From Marinomonas rhodophyticola (lineage in GTDB: Bacteria; Pseudomonadota; Gammaproteobacteria; Pseudomonadales; Marinomonadaceae), in contig NZ_JAPEUL010000004.1 in assembly GCF_026113935.1 (NCBI RefSeq), forward strand, positions 620,001 through 684,000: a stretch of 64,000 nt of DNA, in the 5' to 3' direction. A model generated the notes under the pieces. The model saw only the letters and a program-made list of their open reading frames with translations, was not told the DNA's origin and did no database searches. Below, piece by piece: positions 1 to 8,983 of the stretch (within the stretch, counting starts at the first letter, position 1; the number at the start of each line of letters is the position of its first letter). The translations under genes were made by a program, and so were the position numbers.

Positions 1-141
1 GTTGCCATGGGCTTTGTCAAAGGCGGCTTAGATAAAATGGGGCAAAAAGTCTTTTACCCATTGGCGGATGGTCGAGTGATCGAAGCGGAAATTTGTAGCC
101 CAGTATTTTTAGATCCAAAAGGGGAGCGTCAACATGTCTGA
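1..141 (+). CDS. soxA: Sarcosine oxidase alpha subunit, C-terminal end (partial)
   Basis: Open from base 1 in frame 1 to a TGA at 139-141. Only about 46 residues are visible, from VAMGFVKGG to LDPKGERQHV. The segment reads like the end of the aminomethyltransferase-like domain of heterotetrameric sarcosine oxidase alpha (a glycine-cleavage T-protein-like tail ending in a short PVFLDPKGER stretch). The main argument is context: it overlaps the soxG start by 8 bases (ATGTCTGA), the usual soxBDAG gene order. The enzyme oxidises sarcosine to glycine with production of 5,10-methylene-THF. Confidence 0.8.
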   Translation, partial: VAMGFVKGGLDKMGQKVFYPLADGRVIEAEICSPVFLDPKGERQHV

Positions 142-811
142 TGTCACTGTAGCGGCTGAGTTAAAAACGGAACCTAAGTTGGTAACAAACCAATTACCCG
201 CGGCCGAGATAATGGGGGAAAGCCCATTACACCATGCGGATCTAGAAAGTGTTGCAAAACATGGCCCACAAGAGGGCGGTGTGCACTTTCATGAACGTAA
301 GTTGATGGGATTATTAACCCTGCGGTGCATGCCCTCCGCAGAGCAGCAAGAAGTAATCAAATCCTTATTGGGCGTGGCATTGCCAATGCAGCCATTGACG
401 TCAGTCACAGCGGATGATTCACCAATAGGTAAGGTTTCAGTTCGCTGGGTATCGCCAGATGAATGGCTGATTATCATGGCGGGTGAAAAAGCGTTTGAAT
501 TGGAAACGAGCTTTTTTGAAAAGCTAATGGGTCACTATTCATTGGTAAATATCAGTGGCGGCACAACGATTTTTGATGTGTCTGGCCGCCATGTGGTGGA
601 TATGCTGAAAAAATCCACGCCAGTGGATTTGCATGCGAGTGAGTTCCCAGTCGGTAAAGTGGTGTCTACCGTATTTGCTAAAAGCGGTGCGATGATTTGT
701 CGTGTGGCAGAGGACCAATTCGAATTGGTGGTTCGTCGCAGTTTTGCAGATTACCTATGGCTGTGGATTCAAGACGCGAGCCGTGAATATGGTTTGGTCG
801 TAAAAGCCTAA
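134..811 (+). CDS. soxG: Sarcosine oxidase gamma subunit
   Basis: This 225-aa protein is the small structural subunit of the cytoplasmic heterotetrameric sarcosine oxidase (SoxBDAG), which demethylates sarcosine to glycine, passing the methyl group to tetrahydrofolate. It has the T-protein-like fold of the family. Visible family features are the central WVSPDEWLII segment and the SGGTTIFDVSG and ADYLWLWIQDASREYG segments near the end. The ATG at 134 overlaps the soxA stop, indicating translational coupling. A hairpin with a T-run follows at 853-881. Together with purU downstream and dgcAB/etfAB at 35-41 kb it forms the lower part of glycine betaine catabolism. Confidence 0.9.
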   Translation: MSDVTVAAELKTEPKLVTNQLPAAEIMGESPLHHADLESVAKHGPQEGGVHFHERKLMGLLTLRCMPSAEQQEVIKSLLGVALPMQPLTSVTADDSPIGKVSVRWVSPDEWLIIMAGEKAFELETSFFEKLMGHYSLVNISGGTTIFDVSGRHVVDMLKKSTPVDLHASEFPVGKVVSTVFAKSGAMICRVAEDQFELVVRRSFADYLWLWIQDASREYGLVVKA

Positions 812-852
812 TTTCTTCTCACTTACTCACTTATGTATTTCACGGTTTTGGT

Positions 853-881
853 TGGCCACTGTTTTGGTGGTCGGCCTTTTT
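853..881 (+). terminator. Probable intrinsic terminator after soxG
   Basis: A GGCCAC arm pairs with GTGGTC (with a G-T wobble) and is followed by GGCC and TTTTT. It lies 40 bases past the soxG stop and before purU. Confidence 0.5.
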
Positions 882-919
882 CGTGACGTAAAAAGCTTAA
901 GACAATAAGAGACTATTTT

Positions 920-1786
920 ATGAAATCAAAAACCGCGCCTTGGATTTTTACCGCCAGCTGCCCAAGCATCATCGGAACGGTCGATGTAGTGACTCGATAC
1001 ATGGCTCAGGCCGGTAATTACATTGATGAGATTCATTCTTTTGATGATCGAGAGTCGGGACGTTTTTTTATTCGTATAGAATTTTTGCCTCAGAACGCAA
1101 ACTTCAGTGAAGAAGCCTTTAACGCTGAATTTACCGAACGTGCGGCAGAGTTTTCAATGGATTGGTCGTTAACCGCGCCGAACCATAAACAAAAAGTCGC
1201 GATCATGGTGTCAAAATACGACCATTGTTTGAATGACTTGTTGTATCGCTTTCGGACTGGGCAATTGAACATCGACGTCACAGTCATTATCTCCAATCAT
1301 CCGGATCTGGAAGACCTCGCCAAATGGCACGGTATTCCGTATTACCACTTGCCCATTACCGCTGAGACGAAATTAGAACAAGAAGCGCAAGTGCGTGCCT
1401 TGATTGAACAATACGACACCGAATTGGTCGTATTAGCTCGCTACATGCAGGTGCTTTCACCCAGCATGTGCGAATACCTTGATGGTCGCGCAATCAACAT
1501 TCACCATTCTTTACTGCCAGGTTTTAAAGGCGCTCGTCCTTATCATCAAGCATGGGAAAAAGGTGTGAAAATGGTGGGCGCAACGGCTCACTATGTGAAC
1601 AATGACCTCGACGAAGGCCCAATCATTTCCCAAGGCATTCAAGTGGTAAACCACGCGCATTACCCAGAAGATCTGGTGGCGAAAGGGCAAGACATTGAGC
1701 GCGTTACCTTGTTTAACGCCGTGAAATGCCACGTGGAAAAACGCGTGTTCTTGAATGGCAAACGCACCGTGGTATTTGGTGGTTGA
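920..1786 (+). CDS. purU: Formyltetrahydrofolate deformylase
   Basis: A 288-aa cytoplasmic enzyme that hydrolyses 10-formyl-THF to formate and THF. Residues about 8-85 form the N-terminal ACT regulatory domain (FTASCPSIIGTVDVVTRY). From about residue 90 the formyltransferase domain begins (KVAIMVSKYDHCLNDLL). The catalytic region is visible as INIHHSLLPGFKGARPYHQ followed by GATAHYVNNDLDEGPII, carrying the conserved Asn, His and Asp. Length is normal. Association with sarcosine oxidase genes fits removal of excess C1-folate made during betaine demethylation; the link is inferred from position. Confidence 0.95.
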   Translation: MKSKTAPWIFTASCPSIIGTVDVVTRYMAQAGNYIDEIHSFDDRESGRFFIRIEFLPQNANFSEEAFNAEFTERAAEFSMDWSLTAPNHKQKVAIMVSKYDHCLNDLLYRFRTGQLNIDVTVIISNHPDLEDLAKWHGIPYYHLPITAETKLEQEAQVRALIEQYDTELVVLARYMQVLSPSMCEYLDGRAINIHHSLLPGFKGARPYHQAWEKGVKMVGATAHYVNNDLDEGPIISQGIQVVNHAHYPEDLVAKGQDIERVTLFNAVKCHVEKRVFLNGKRTVVFGG

Positions 1787-1817
1787 TCTACTTATCTAGC
1801 AGCCGATTGGCGAAAGC

Positions 1818-1845
1818 AAAAAGCCGTTCGGGGGAGCGGCTTTTT
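1818..1845 (+). terminator. Intrinsic terminator of purU
   Basis: AAAAAGCCGTTC pairs with GAGCGGCTTTTT around a GGGG loop, with flanking A and T runs, 31 bases past the purU stop. The rest of the 305-base gap to 2092 shows no recognisable gene. Confidence 0.85.
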
Positions 1846-2091
1846 AGCAATGGTTGATACTTACTAAGTATGTGTTTGCGTTATGAAGAACAAAAAAGAA
1901 GGCGGGGGAAAGAGCTATCGCTCAGCGCTCCGCATTAAGGCAGCCCGCCAATCTGAGTTGTTTCCAACCGCATATTAAGGATTTTAGGTAATATGCTTTG
2001 ATAATTCAACCGTTTGATGATTTTGGGGTGCAAATTACAGTATAAGAATTCTGGTCTATTTTTCTCTTTGCTGCGTATGATTTCTTGATGG

Positions 2092-2998
2092 ATGAATTTC
2101 AATAAACACAAGAGGTCAATTTTGACGATAACAAAAGTCTGTGTGGCGCTGAGTTCTTTACTGCTGGTTGCCTGTACGAAAGTCGGGTTGAGCGTCGCTA
2201 ATTTACCCAGTCACTTTAGTGATACCAAATCAACAAAAGATATAGCCTACGGGGCTAAGAAGTGGCAGAAGCTAGACATATATGTGCTGCCAAATGACAC
2301 TCAAGAATCCAAGCCTGTCATTGTCTTCTTTTATGGTGGGAGCTGGAAAGATGGCTCCAAAGACATGTATCCCTTTGTGGGAGAACTCTTTGCTAAGCAC
2401 GGTTATGTGACCGTCATTGCTGACTATCGCAAATACCCAGAAGTAAAATTCCCTGCTTTCGTAGAAGATGTGCCCAGCAGTAGCTTGGACCTATCGTAAT
2501 ATTGCTGATTATCAAGGTGATCCAGAGCGTCTGTATATCGCAGGGCATTCTGCTGGCGCGCACATAGGTGCCTTAGTCACTGCCGATAAGCATTATTTAG
2601 AAGCAAATGGATTGTCTCCCTTAATTATTAAAGGCTTTGCAGGGTTGTCGGGGCCTTATGACTTCGTTCCATTAGAAGAAGACTACAAAGACATGTTTGG
2701 GCCACCAGAGAATTACCCCAATATGCAAGTGCCTACTTTCATTGATGGAACCGAGCCGCCTATGCTACTGCTTTGGGGGGCAGACGATACCTTAGTGGGT
2801 AAAAGCAATATGGACAAGTTGATTGAGAAAATACAGGCAGAGAAAGGGCAAGTTGAGAGTAAGGTATACGAAGACGTAGATCATGTGGGCATGGTTTCTA
2901 GCCTGATGTGGTTCTTCAAGAGCAAAGCGCCTATTGCACAAGACATAAACGATTTTTTCCAACGCAACGGAGCAAACGCGGTAAAAGATGGCGATTAG
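2092..2998 (+). pseudogene. Alpha/beta hydrolase lipoprotein (esterase), one frameshift
   Basis: Two overlapping frames make one esterase of about 300 aa. The first part (to 2499) opens with a lipoprotein signal ending LLLVAC (Cys28), then an oxyanion segment VIVFFYGGSWKDG where Tyr replaces the usual His of HGG. The second frame (from about 2468) carries the nucleophile elbow GHSAGAH, the acid region LLLWGADDTLV and a His in VDHVGMV. The frames join at about 2475-2482 (V-E-D-V then A-V-A-W-T-Y-R), an indel of one or two bases. All catalytic segments survive, so this may be a sequencing error. Substrate is unknown; it resembles BD-FAE-type esterases anchored in an envelope membrane. Confidence 0.75.
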
Positions 2999-3743
2999 AG
3001 CTGCTTAACCTTTTGTTTGGTGAGTACCGCGCTAAAATCAGACAAAGGTTTTAGCGCAAACTCCCTGTCTAAAATGTGCGCTTGCAAAATTCGGTCATAA
3101 CGAAAAATACGCACGTCCTTTCTTAGATCATCCCACGCCAACAGATACCAAACGGGAAAGCCCAAATACAAGTAATGGGGCATCAATCTCCCGTTCTGTC
3201 TCTTGTCCGTAATAATCTTGATAAACGATCCTGAGACGCTTTTTGAACAAGAACGCTTCCTGCAAAACCTTTATTGTTAATCCAGTATGTTGTTTTTGTT
3301 TATTAAAGGAAACCATGACATCGGGAGAAGCTTGTTCGCCCACATGAATACGCTGGCGTAGCTGGTGTATTTGTTGTTTTTGTTGTGCCGAAAGGGGAGG
3401 CCATGAGTTTATGGCGTAGTGACTTGATGTTATCAACAAACAGAGTTGATCCCATACTTTCTGCCATGGCAAGGCTGATCAGTAAGTCGATGATTTCATG
3501 GTTTCCTAATGAAACACGACCCACACCCCATTGATGATGCAGCCTTATCCCACCACCGCGACCTTTATCTGCCTCTATTGGTAAGCCTCGCTCACGCAAA
3601 ATAGCAATATCTCGAAATAAAGTACGTTCGCTAATATTAAGCTCAGCCGCGACCATTTTAGTGGTCAGCGCAGCGTGCGATTTAACAGCGCGGTGAGCTT
3701 GCTCTAATCTGTCCATTCTTTGGGTGGTATTGGCTCGTGTCAT
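2995..3743 (-). pseudogene. YafY-type HTH/WYL transcriptional regulator, two frameshifts
   Basis: Three frames on the minus strand join into one regulator of roughly 245 aa. The N-terminal part (from 3743) has a DeoR/HTH_11 winged helix, with LNISERTLFRDIAILRERG as the recognition region. The middle frame (to about 3190) has the start of the WYL ligand-binding domain, and the last frame carries the WYL core (GFPVWYLLAWDDLRKDVRIF). Junctions fall near 3400 and 3187. It is divergent from the effector-binding protein at 3818, a common pairing in which the regulator controls its neighbour. All parts are present, so sequencing indels are as likely as decay. Confidence 0.75.
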
Positions 3744-3817
3744 GATTTTAATGTGACATAAACTGTCATAGATGTCGATATAGTGAACAGGTGCTTAAAC
3801 ATTCACGGAGAGCAGTA

Positions 3818-4269
3818 ATGAAAGAAGTAACCTTAAATGCAGATTCCCTAGTTGGGTTGAGTGTACGCACCAATAATGCCAATGAAATGCAGCCTGCTAC
3901 GGCCAAAATAGGGACATTACACCAACGATTTGCTCAGCAAGTAAAAGTAGCTTATGAGCAGGGGCTTGCCTATATGGCGTTTATCACCAATACGAATCCG
4001 ACTATACCGGTGATTTCAGTGTGTTAGTGGGGGCAAAGCCTGACTTTGTTTCTTCAGACATTGCGTTAGAGACAGTCTCTTTGCCAGCAGGAACCTATTT
4101 GGTTTTCTCTGGAGAAGGGCAAATGCCACAAGTGGTCGTTTCTGTTTGGGAAGAGATTTGGGCGTATTTTAGTCGTGATAATTGCCCACACCAACGAGCT
4201 TATACGGTGGACTTTGAATGCTATACCAGTGAGCATAGCGTTGAGGTTTATATTGCTCTCACTTCGTGA
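3818..4269 (+). pseudogene. GyrI-like / AraC effector-binding-domain protein, one frameshift
   Basis: About 150 aa of a stand-alone small-molecule binding domain. The start is the ATG at 3818 behind GGAG at 3807. The first frame reads MKEVTLNADSLVGLSVRTNN; the second resumes with GVYHQYESDYTGDFSVLVGA and ends in a C-terminal half containing LPAGTYLVFSGEG, VWEEIWAYF and YTVDFECY, typical of the family. The frame changes at about 3974-3978. Family members bind hydrophobic or amphiphilic drugs. It is divergently transcribed from the WYL regulator, which probably controls it (inference). Confidence 0.7.
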
Positions 4270-4402
4270 ATAAGTAGCTTTACAGCACTCATAAGCATTC
4301 CTTATTAAGAACAGGTTATCTATTGCTTTGGGGTGTTTTTTGGTCATTTTTACGTTTAGTATACTGCCCACTTTCCCCTAAACCTGTTATGAAGTAGCTG
4401 AT

Positions 4403-6141
4403 ATGACAACCACGGAAACCACTATAGAGTTAGCCGCAGAGCTAAAAGCCATCGTAGGCAGCCAATACACACTCACCGACGAAGATAAAACCAAACCTTA
4501 CAGCCAAGGTATTCGCCTAGGTGGCGGTAAAGCATACGCTGTGGTGCGTCTGGTAGCTTGGTTGAGATCTGGAAGTGTTTGCAAGCCTGCGTAAAAGCGG
4601 ATGTGATTGTCATCATGCAAGCGGCCAACACAGGTTTGACAGGTGGCTCCACACCCAATGGCAACGACTACGACCGTCCCATCGTGATCATCAGCACCAT
4701 GCGTATTGATGACATTCAACTATTGGATCAAGGCAAGCAAATTGTCGGCTTTGCGGGTAGTACTCTATTTGGCTTAGAAGACACCTTGAAACCTTACGGG
4801 CGTGAACCACACTCTGTGATCGGCTCCTCCTGTATTGGTGCGTCTATTGTTGGGGGTGTATGTAACAACTCTGGCGGCGCGTTAGTTCAACGTGGCCCAG
4901 CTTACACAGAAATGTCCTTGTTTGCCCAAGTAACCAGCGATGGCGAACTGCGCTTGGTCAACAACCTTGGTATTGATTTAGGGTCAGACCCAGAAGAAAT
5001 CCTGAACAACCTACAAAACAAAAACTACCAAGAAAAAGACATTCACTTCCCTGATAAACGCGCGTCTGACAACGAATACCACGAACGTATTCGTGATGTG
5101 GATGCAGACACACCGTCCCGCTTTAACAACGACCCACGTCGTTTGTACGAAGCATCAGGCTGTGCGGGTAAACTTGCTGTATTTGCGGTACGCATCGACA
5201 CTTTCCCCATTCCTGAAAAGTACCAAGTCTTCTACATCGGCACCAACGACCCAGCCGTCATGGAACAAATGCGTCGCGACATGTTGTCTACCTTCAAAAA
5301 CTTGCCCGTGTCAGGTGAGTACATGCACAGCAGCAGCTACGACATCAGCAAAAAATACGGCAAAGACAGCTTTTTAGTTATCGACAAACTGGGCACCAAA
5401 TACATTCCAAAAATGTTTGCCATGAAACGTACCGTCGACAGATGGGCTGGTAAATTCAAATTCATGCCCAACAAATTTTCTGACCGCGTGATGCAATACA
5501 TCAGCCAGCTGTTTCCGAATCACCTGCCGAAACGCATGGAAGAATACCGTGAAAAATACGAACATCATTGGATCGTAGAAACCAGCAACGAAGGCGTTGC
5601 CGAAGCACAAGCCTACCTCGACAACTTCTTCAAAGACAACGAAGGTGGCTACTTTGCTTGTACCAAACGCGAAGCTGACCAAGCCATCTTGCATCGCTTC
5701 GTCACCGGCGGCGCCTTGACCCGCTACCACATCATGAATGGCAAAGACCTAGGTTCCATCATGACCATCGACGTAGCCTTCCCACGTAATGAGCGCGACT
5801 GGTTTGAAGAATTGCCACAAGACATTGAAGAAAAAGTCGCCGTAAAAATGTACTACGGACACTTCTTCTGCCACGTCATGCACCAAAACTACATCATGAA
5901 AAAAGGCGTCGACGCCAAAGCCGTGAAGAACCAAATTCTCGCCAGCTACGACGCCCGCGGTGCCGAATACCCAGCGGAACACAACGTAGGGCACGAATAC
6001 CTAGCCAAACCCGCACTGCGAGCGTTCTACCAGAAAAACGACCCGACCAACCGCTTCAATGTCGGCATCGGCGGCACCAGCAAACTGAAAAACTGGCAAG
6101 AACTGAGCCACGAACATAAAGGCTGTGGTTGTCATAAATAA
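4403..6141 (+). pseudogene. dld: Quinone-dependent D-lactate dehydrogenase, one frameshift
   Basis: Strong resemblance along its whole length to E. coli Dld, the peripheral membrane FAD enzyme that oxidises D-lactate to pyruvate and reduces quinone. The N-terminal frame (4403-4594) reads MTTTETTIELAAELKAIVG; the rest has the FAD-binding segments MQAANTGLTGGSTPNGNDY and REPHSVIGSSCIGAS and the C-terminal NVGHEYLAKPALRAFY. The frames meet at about 4549: an extra C would restore R-P-G-S-L-V-E-I-W, so one base is missing from a short C run. Total about 579 aa, family length. No other damage is visible, so the gene is probably functional and the indel a read error. Confidence 0.9.
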
Positions 6142-6162
6142 GCGTTAGAACAACATTAAATA

Positions 6163-6207
6163 CAAAAAAGCCGAGACCTTTCTTTTAAAGATGTCTCGGC
6201 TTTTTTT
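6163..6207 (+). terminator. Intrinsic terminator of dld
   Basis: AAAAAAGCCGAGAC pairs with GTCTCGGCTTTTTTT around a loop of about 16 bases. It is symmetrical enough to serve the convergent toxin gene too. Confidence 0.85.
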
Positions 6208-6234
6208 GATAAGTTGTGAGTTTAAATCTTTAGT

Positions 6235-6531
6235 TTAGCTTCTCAACATCCATTTTTTGGGGTCACGAGCGCAATGCATGACAGCAAAAATAACAACCAC
6301 ATTTTGCTGAATAGTATAGAAAATACCGTATGGAAATTTATTTATTAAAGCCCTATGAAGTGTCTTGTGAGTAATCGGGTATTGTTTTGGATGGGTTGAA
6401 ATTTTTAACAACGTATCCTCAATACAAAGCATAAATTCAGTGCCAAGTCCTGCTCTGCAATGTTCGAAATATGAGTAAGCTTCTTTCAGGTCGTCCTCGA
6501 CCTCTGGGCGTATCCTTACTTTATATAGCAT
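6235..6531 (-). CDS. RelE/ParE-family toxin
   Basis: A 98-aa basic protein, probably an mRNA interferase or gyrase-type toxin of the RelE/ParE superfamily. The beginning (RIRPEVEDDLKEAYSYFEHCRAGLGTEF), the middle HPKQYPITHKTLHRALINKFPYGIFY and the ending FAVMHCARDPKKWMLR are standard for plasmid-stabilisation ParE-like toxins. It is the second gene of a two-gene operon; its ATG shares one base with the antitoxin stop (TAATG). Confidence 0.85.
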   Translation of the reverse strand: MLYKVRIRPEVEDDLKEAYSYFEHCRAGLGTEFMLCIEDTLLKISTHPKQYPITHKTLHRALINKFPYGIFYTIQQNVVVIFAVMHCARDPKKWMLRS

Positions 6532-6734
6532 TATGAGCCTAATATTTTAGATTTTATTGTGTTCCAATCTGAGCCGATATTTTGATCGGATTCGAATTGT
6601 GCCAGTCTATTGTCTAATTCATTTTTTTGGGCTGTAGTGAGCTTTATGGCATCTTGATCACTTGCGACAGAGTCCCAAAGCTGCTGAGCTAGTGTCACTT
6701 TTTCGCTCGCTGTTAAATCATTTAGTTTCATCAT
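6531..6734 (-). CDS. Addiction-module antitoxin
   Basis: About 67 aa, acidic, beginning MMKLNDLTASEKVTLAQQLW, a pattern seen in the small addiction-module proteins paired with RelE-like toxins. Alternative starts are GTG at 6740 and ATG at 6731; the latter is best spaced from AGGTG. It neutralises the adjacent toxin and probably represses the operon. The end (DWNTIKSKILGS) would lie in the toxin groove, by analogy. Confidence 0.8.
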   Translation of the reverse strand: MMKLNDLTASEKVTLAQQLWDSVASDQDAIKLTTAQKNELDNRLAQFESDQNIGSDWNTIKSKILGS

Positions 6735-6871
6735 GGTCACCTAGCAATATTTCATGTCTAGAAGTATAAAACGATTTAGACTAAATGTAACTGATGACAA
6801 TGTTTGCCCTGCTATCACTCATTTATATCGATCCGACAAGCAGAACAACTCTTACAAAGGATAAAACGACC

Positions 6872-8353
6872 ATGTCTCATTACGACAAGTTAACGTCACA
6901 CTACCAAACACTCAGTCACTTTAACCATGCTCAAGCCATGCTTGGCTGGGATGCGGCGGCGAACATGCCATCGGGTGGTAGCGAAGCCCGTTCCAATGCC
7001 ATGGCGGAACTATCGGTCCACATTCACCGTTTATCGACGCAACCACAGCTAGAAGAATGGTTTGGTAATGCCGAGCAAGAATCCTTAAGCACAGAACAAC
7101 AAGCCAGCCTACGGGAAATGAAACGCCAATGGCAGCAAGCGACCATCGTTCCAGAAGACCTAGTACAAGCGCAATCCATCGCCGGTTCCAAATGCGAACA
7201 TGCGTGGCGTACTCAGCGCCAAGAGAACGATTGGACAGGCTTCGAAAAGAACTGGAAAGAAGTGGTCGCCTTATCTCGTGAAGAAGCAAAAATTCGCGGT
7301 GCAGCACTTGGCCTTACACCGTATGACGCCATGCTCGACAAATACGAACCAGGCACCACCACCGCGTCGCTAAATACTTTATTTACCGATGTAAAAACTT
7401 GGTTGCCAGAACTGATTGAAAACGTTTTGGAAAAGCAGAAGTCTGAATCCATCATTTTACCGTCTGGAACTTTCTCCACCGCGACGCAAAAAGCCCTTGG
7501 CTTAGAAGTCATGAAACTACTGAAATTCGACTTTGACCGTGGCCGCCTCGACCAAAGTGTTCACCCATTTTGTGGCGGCGTACCAACCGACGTGCGCATT
7601 ACCACACGCTACAACGAGCAAGACTTTGTACAAGCCTTAATGGGCATCGTTCATGAAACCGGCCACGCCCGCTACGAACAAGGCTTGCCAAAAGCCTTTG
7701 CCGGATTACCAGTCGGTGAAGCGCGTTCCATGGGGATTCATGAATCCCAGTCCTTGTTTTTTGAAATGCAAATAGGGCGCAGCAAACCCTTTATCTCTCA
7801 CTTATCACGCTTATCTGCAGACGCTTTTAACGCCCACAACGACCCCGTGTTTGCCGAAGACAACCTCTACAAAATCTACACCCAAGTAGAAAAAGGCTTT
7901 ATTCGTGTGGATGCCGACGAACTAACCTACCCAGCGCACGTTATCCTGCGTTACGAAATCGAACGCGACCTCATCAACGGCGTCATAGAACACACCGACG
8001 TACCAGCGCTGTGGGATGAGAAAATGAAAGCGTCTCTTGGCATCTCCACCAAAGACAACTACAAAAACGGCTGCATGCAAGACATCCATTGGACAGATGG
8101 CGCATTTGGCTACTTCCCAAGCTACACACTTGGCGCCATGTACGCCGCCCAATACAAAGCCACCATGATACAAAACCTCGACTTCGAGGCAGCTATCCAA
8201 AGCGGCGACCTAAGCCCCATCTTCCAATGGCTAAGCGACAACATCTGGACACAAGCCTCACTCCACACCACAGATGAACTCGTCAAACGCGCCACAGGCG
8301 AGACGCTGAATGCCGCACATTTTAGAAAACACCTAGAAGGGCGATACTTGTAG
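6872..8353 (+). CDS. Carboxypeptidase Taq family (M32) metallocarboxypeptidase
   Basis: A 493-aa cytoplasmic zinc carboxypeptidase that removes C-terminal residues from peptides. The HExxH zinc motif is visible as GIVHETGHARYEQGLP, followed by the family segment MGIHESQSLFFE holding the third ligand, and TYPAHVILRYEIERDLI. The reading frame opens at 6794, but the start at 6872 (MSHYDKLTSHYQTLSHF) fits the family and has AAAGGA 10 bases upstream. No operon partner is evident. Confidence 0.92.
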   Translation: MSHYDKLTSHYQTLSHFNHAQAMLGWDAAANMPSGGSEARSNAMAELSVHIHRLSTQPQLEEWFGNAEQESLSTEQQASLREMKRQWQQATIVPEDLVQAQSIAGSKCEHAWRTQRQENDWTGFEKNWKEVVALSREEAKIRGAALGLTPYDAMLDKYEPGTTTASLNTLFTDVKTWLPELIENVLEKQKSESIILPSGTFSTATQKALGLEVMKLLKFDFDRGRLDQSVHPFCGGVPTDVRITTRYNEQDFVQALMGIVHETGHARYEQGLPKAFAGLPVGEARSMGIHESQSLFFEMQIGRSKPFISHLSRLSADAFNAHNDPVFAEDNLYKIYTQVEKGFIRVDADELTYPAHVILRYEIERDLINGVIEHTDVPALWDEKMKASLGISTKDNYKNGCMQDIHWTDGAFGYFPSYTLGAMYAAQYKATMIQNLDFEAAIQSGDLSPIFQWLSDNIWTQASLHTTDELVKRATGETLNAAHFRKHLEGRYL

Positions 8354-8983
8354 TTAGCAAGCCTTGAAAGTGAGGCAGACTTTAGTGATTTGGCATGTAA
8401 AAAAACAAATGCCACCGCTCGACATTACTTGTATTAATTGTCGTTTGACCTCGCTCTTGGCGTTCGCTTTGCTCCTTGCTGCTGAATATAAATACCCCAA
8501 AATGTAGGGCACGATGAGCGAAGCGTGATCTGCCATTGTTCGTACACGCATAACTCATTGAATACAGCTGCCAAGCCTCTTCCCCTTTCTTCAAGGGGAA
8601 GACGGAAGGTGGGGTTCCAACTCTCTAATTTCCACAATCCCCTAAAGGTCTTATGGTTTTTCTGTTTTTTTCATTGTATTGTCAGTTTATCGTCATGAAA
8701 GATTTAGTAAGCGTTGCTTGGCCGATATTGGCACGAGGTCAAAAATATCAGGCTCAAACGATCTAAATTTAAAAGAGTGGTACACCAAGTTTTGCTTAGT
8801 AAAAAAAAGTGATGACAAGATAGCTGAATTCATCAGGGATAAAAACTAAAAAACTTTATTAACAAGTCGAGTATATGGCAGTGAAGCCTCCTTTTTGAGA
8901 TTTCTATTTTACCTGTAAAAGGATGGGCGAGGGTGTTATGTCTACCATGCCTCACGAATAATAATTTTATAAGGGAGTCGTTT
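8354..8983 (+). other. Intergenic stretch with one REP-like hairpin
   Basis: No gene is supported. At 8579-8601 CTTCCCCTT pairs perfectly with AAGGGGAAG across a 5-base loop, and GACGGAAGGTGGGG follows. A related hairpin (CCCTCCCCTT with AAGGGGAGGG) occurs at 32037-32064, suggesting a dispersed repeat. Short ORFs on the minus strand here have no recognisable features. Confidence 0.5.

Noticed and set aside
8354-8637. Three short minus-strand ORFs after the M32 peptidase
   Set aside because: Overlapping frames over a REP-like hairpin with no ribosome site or family features.
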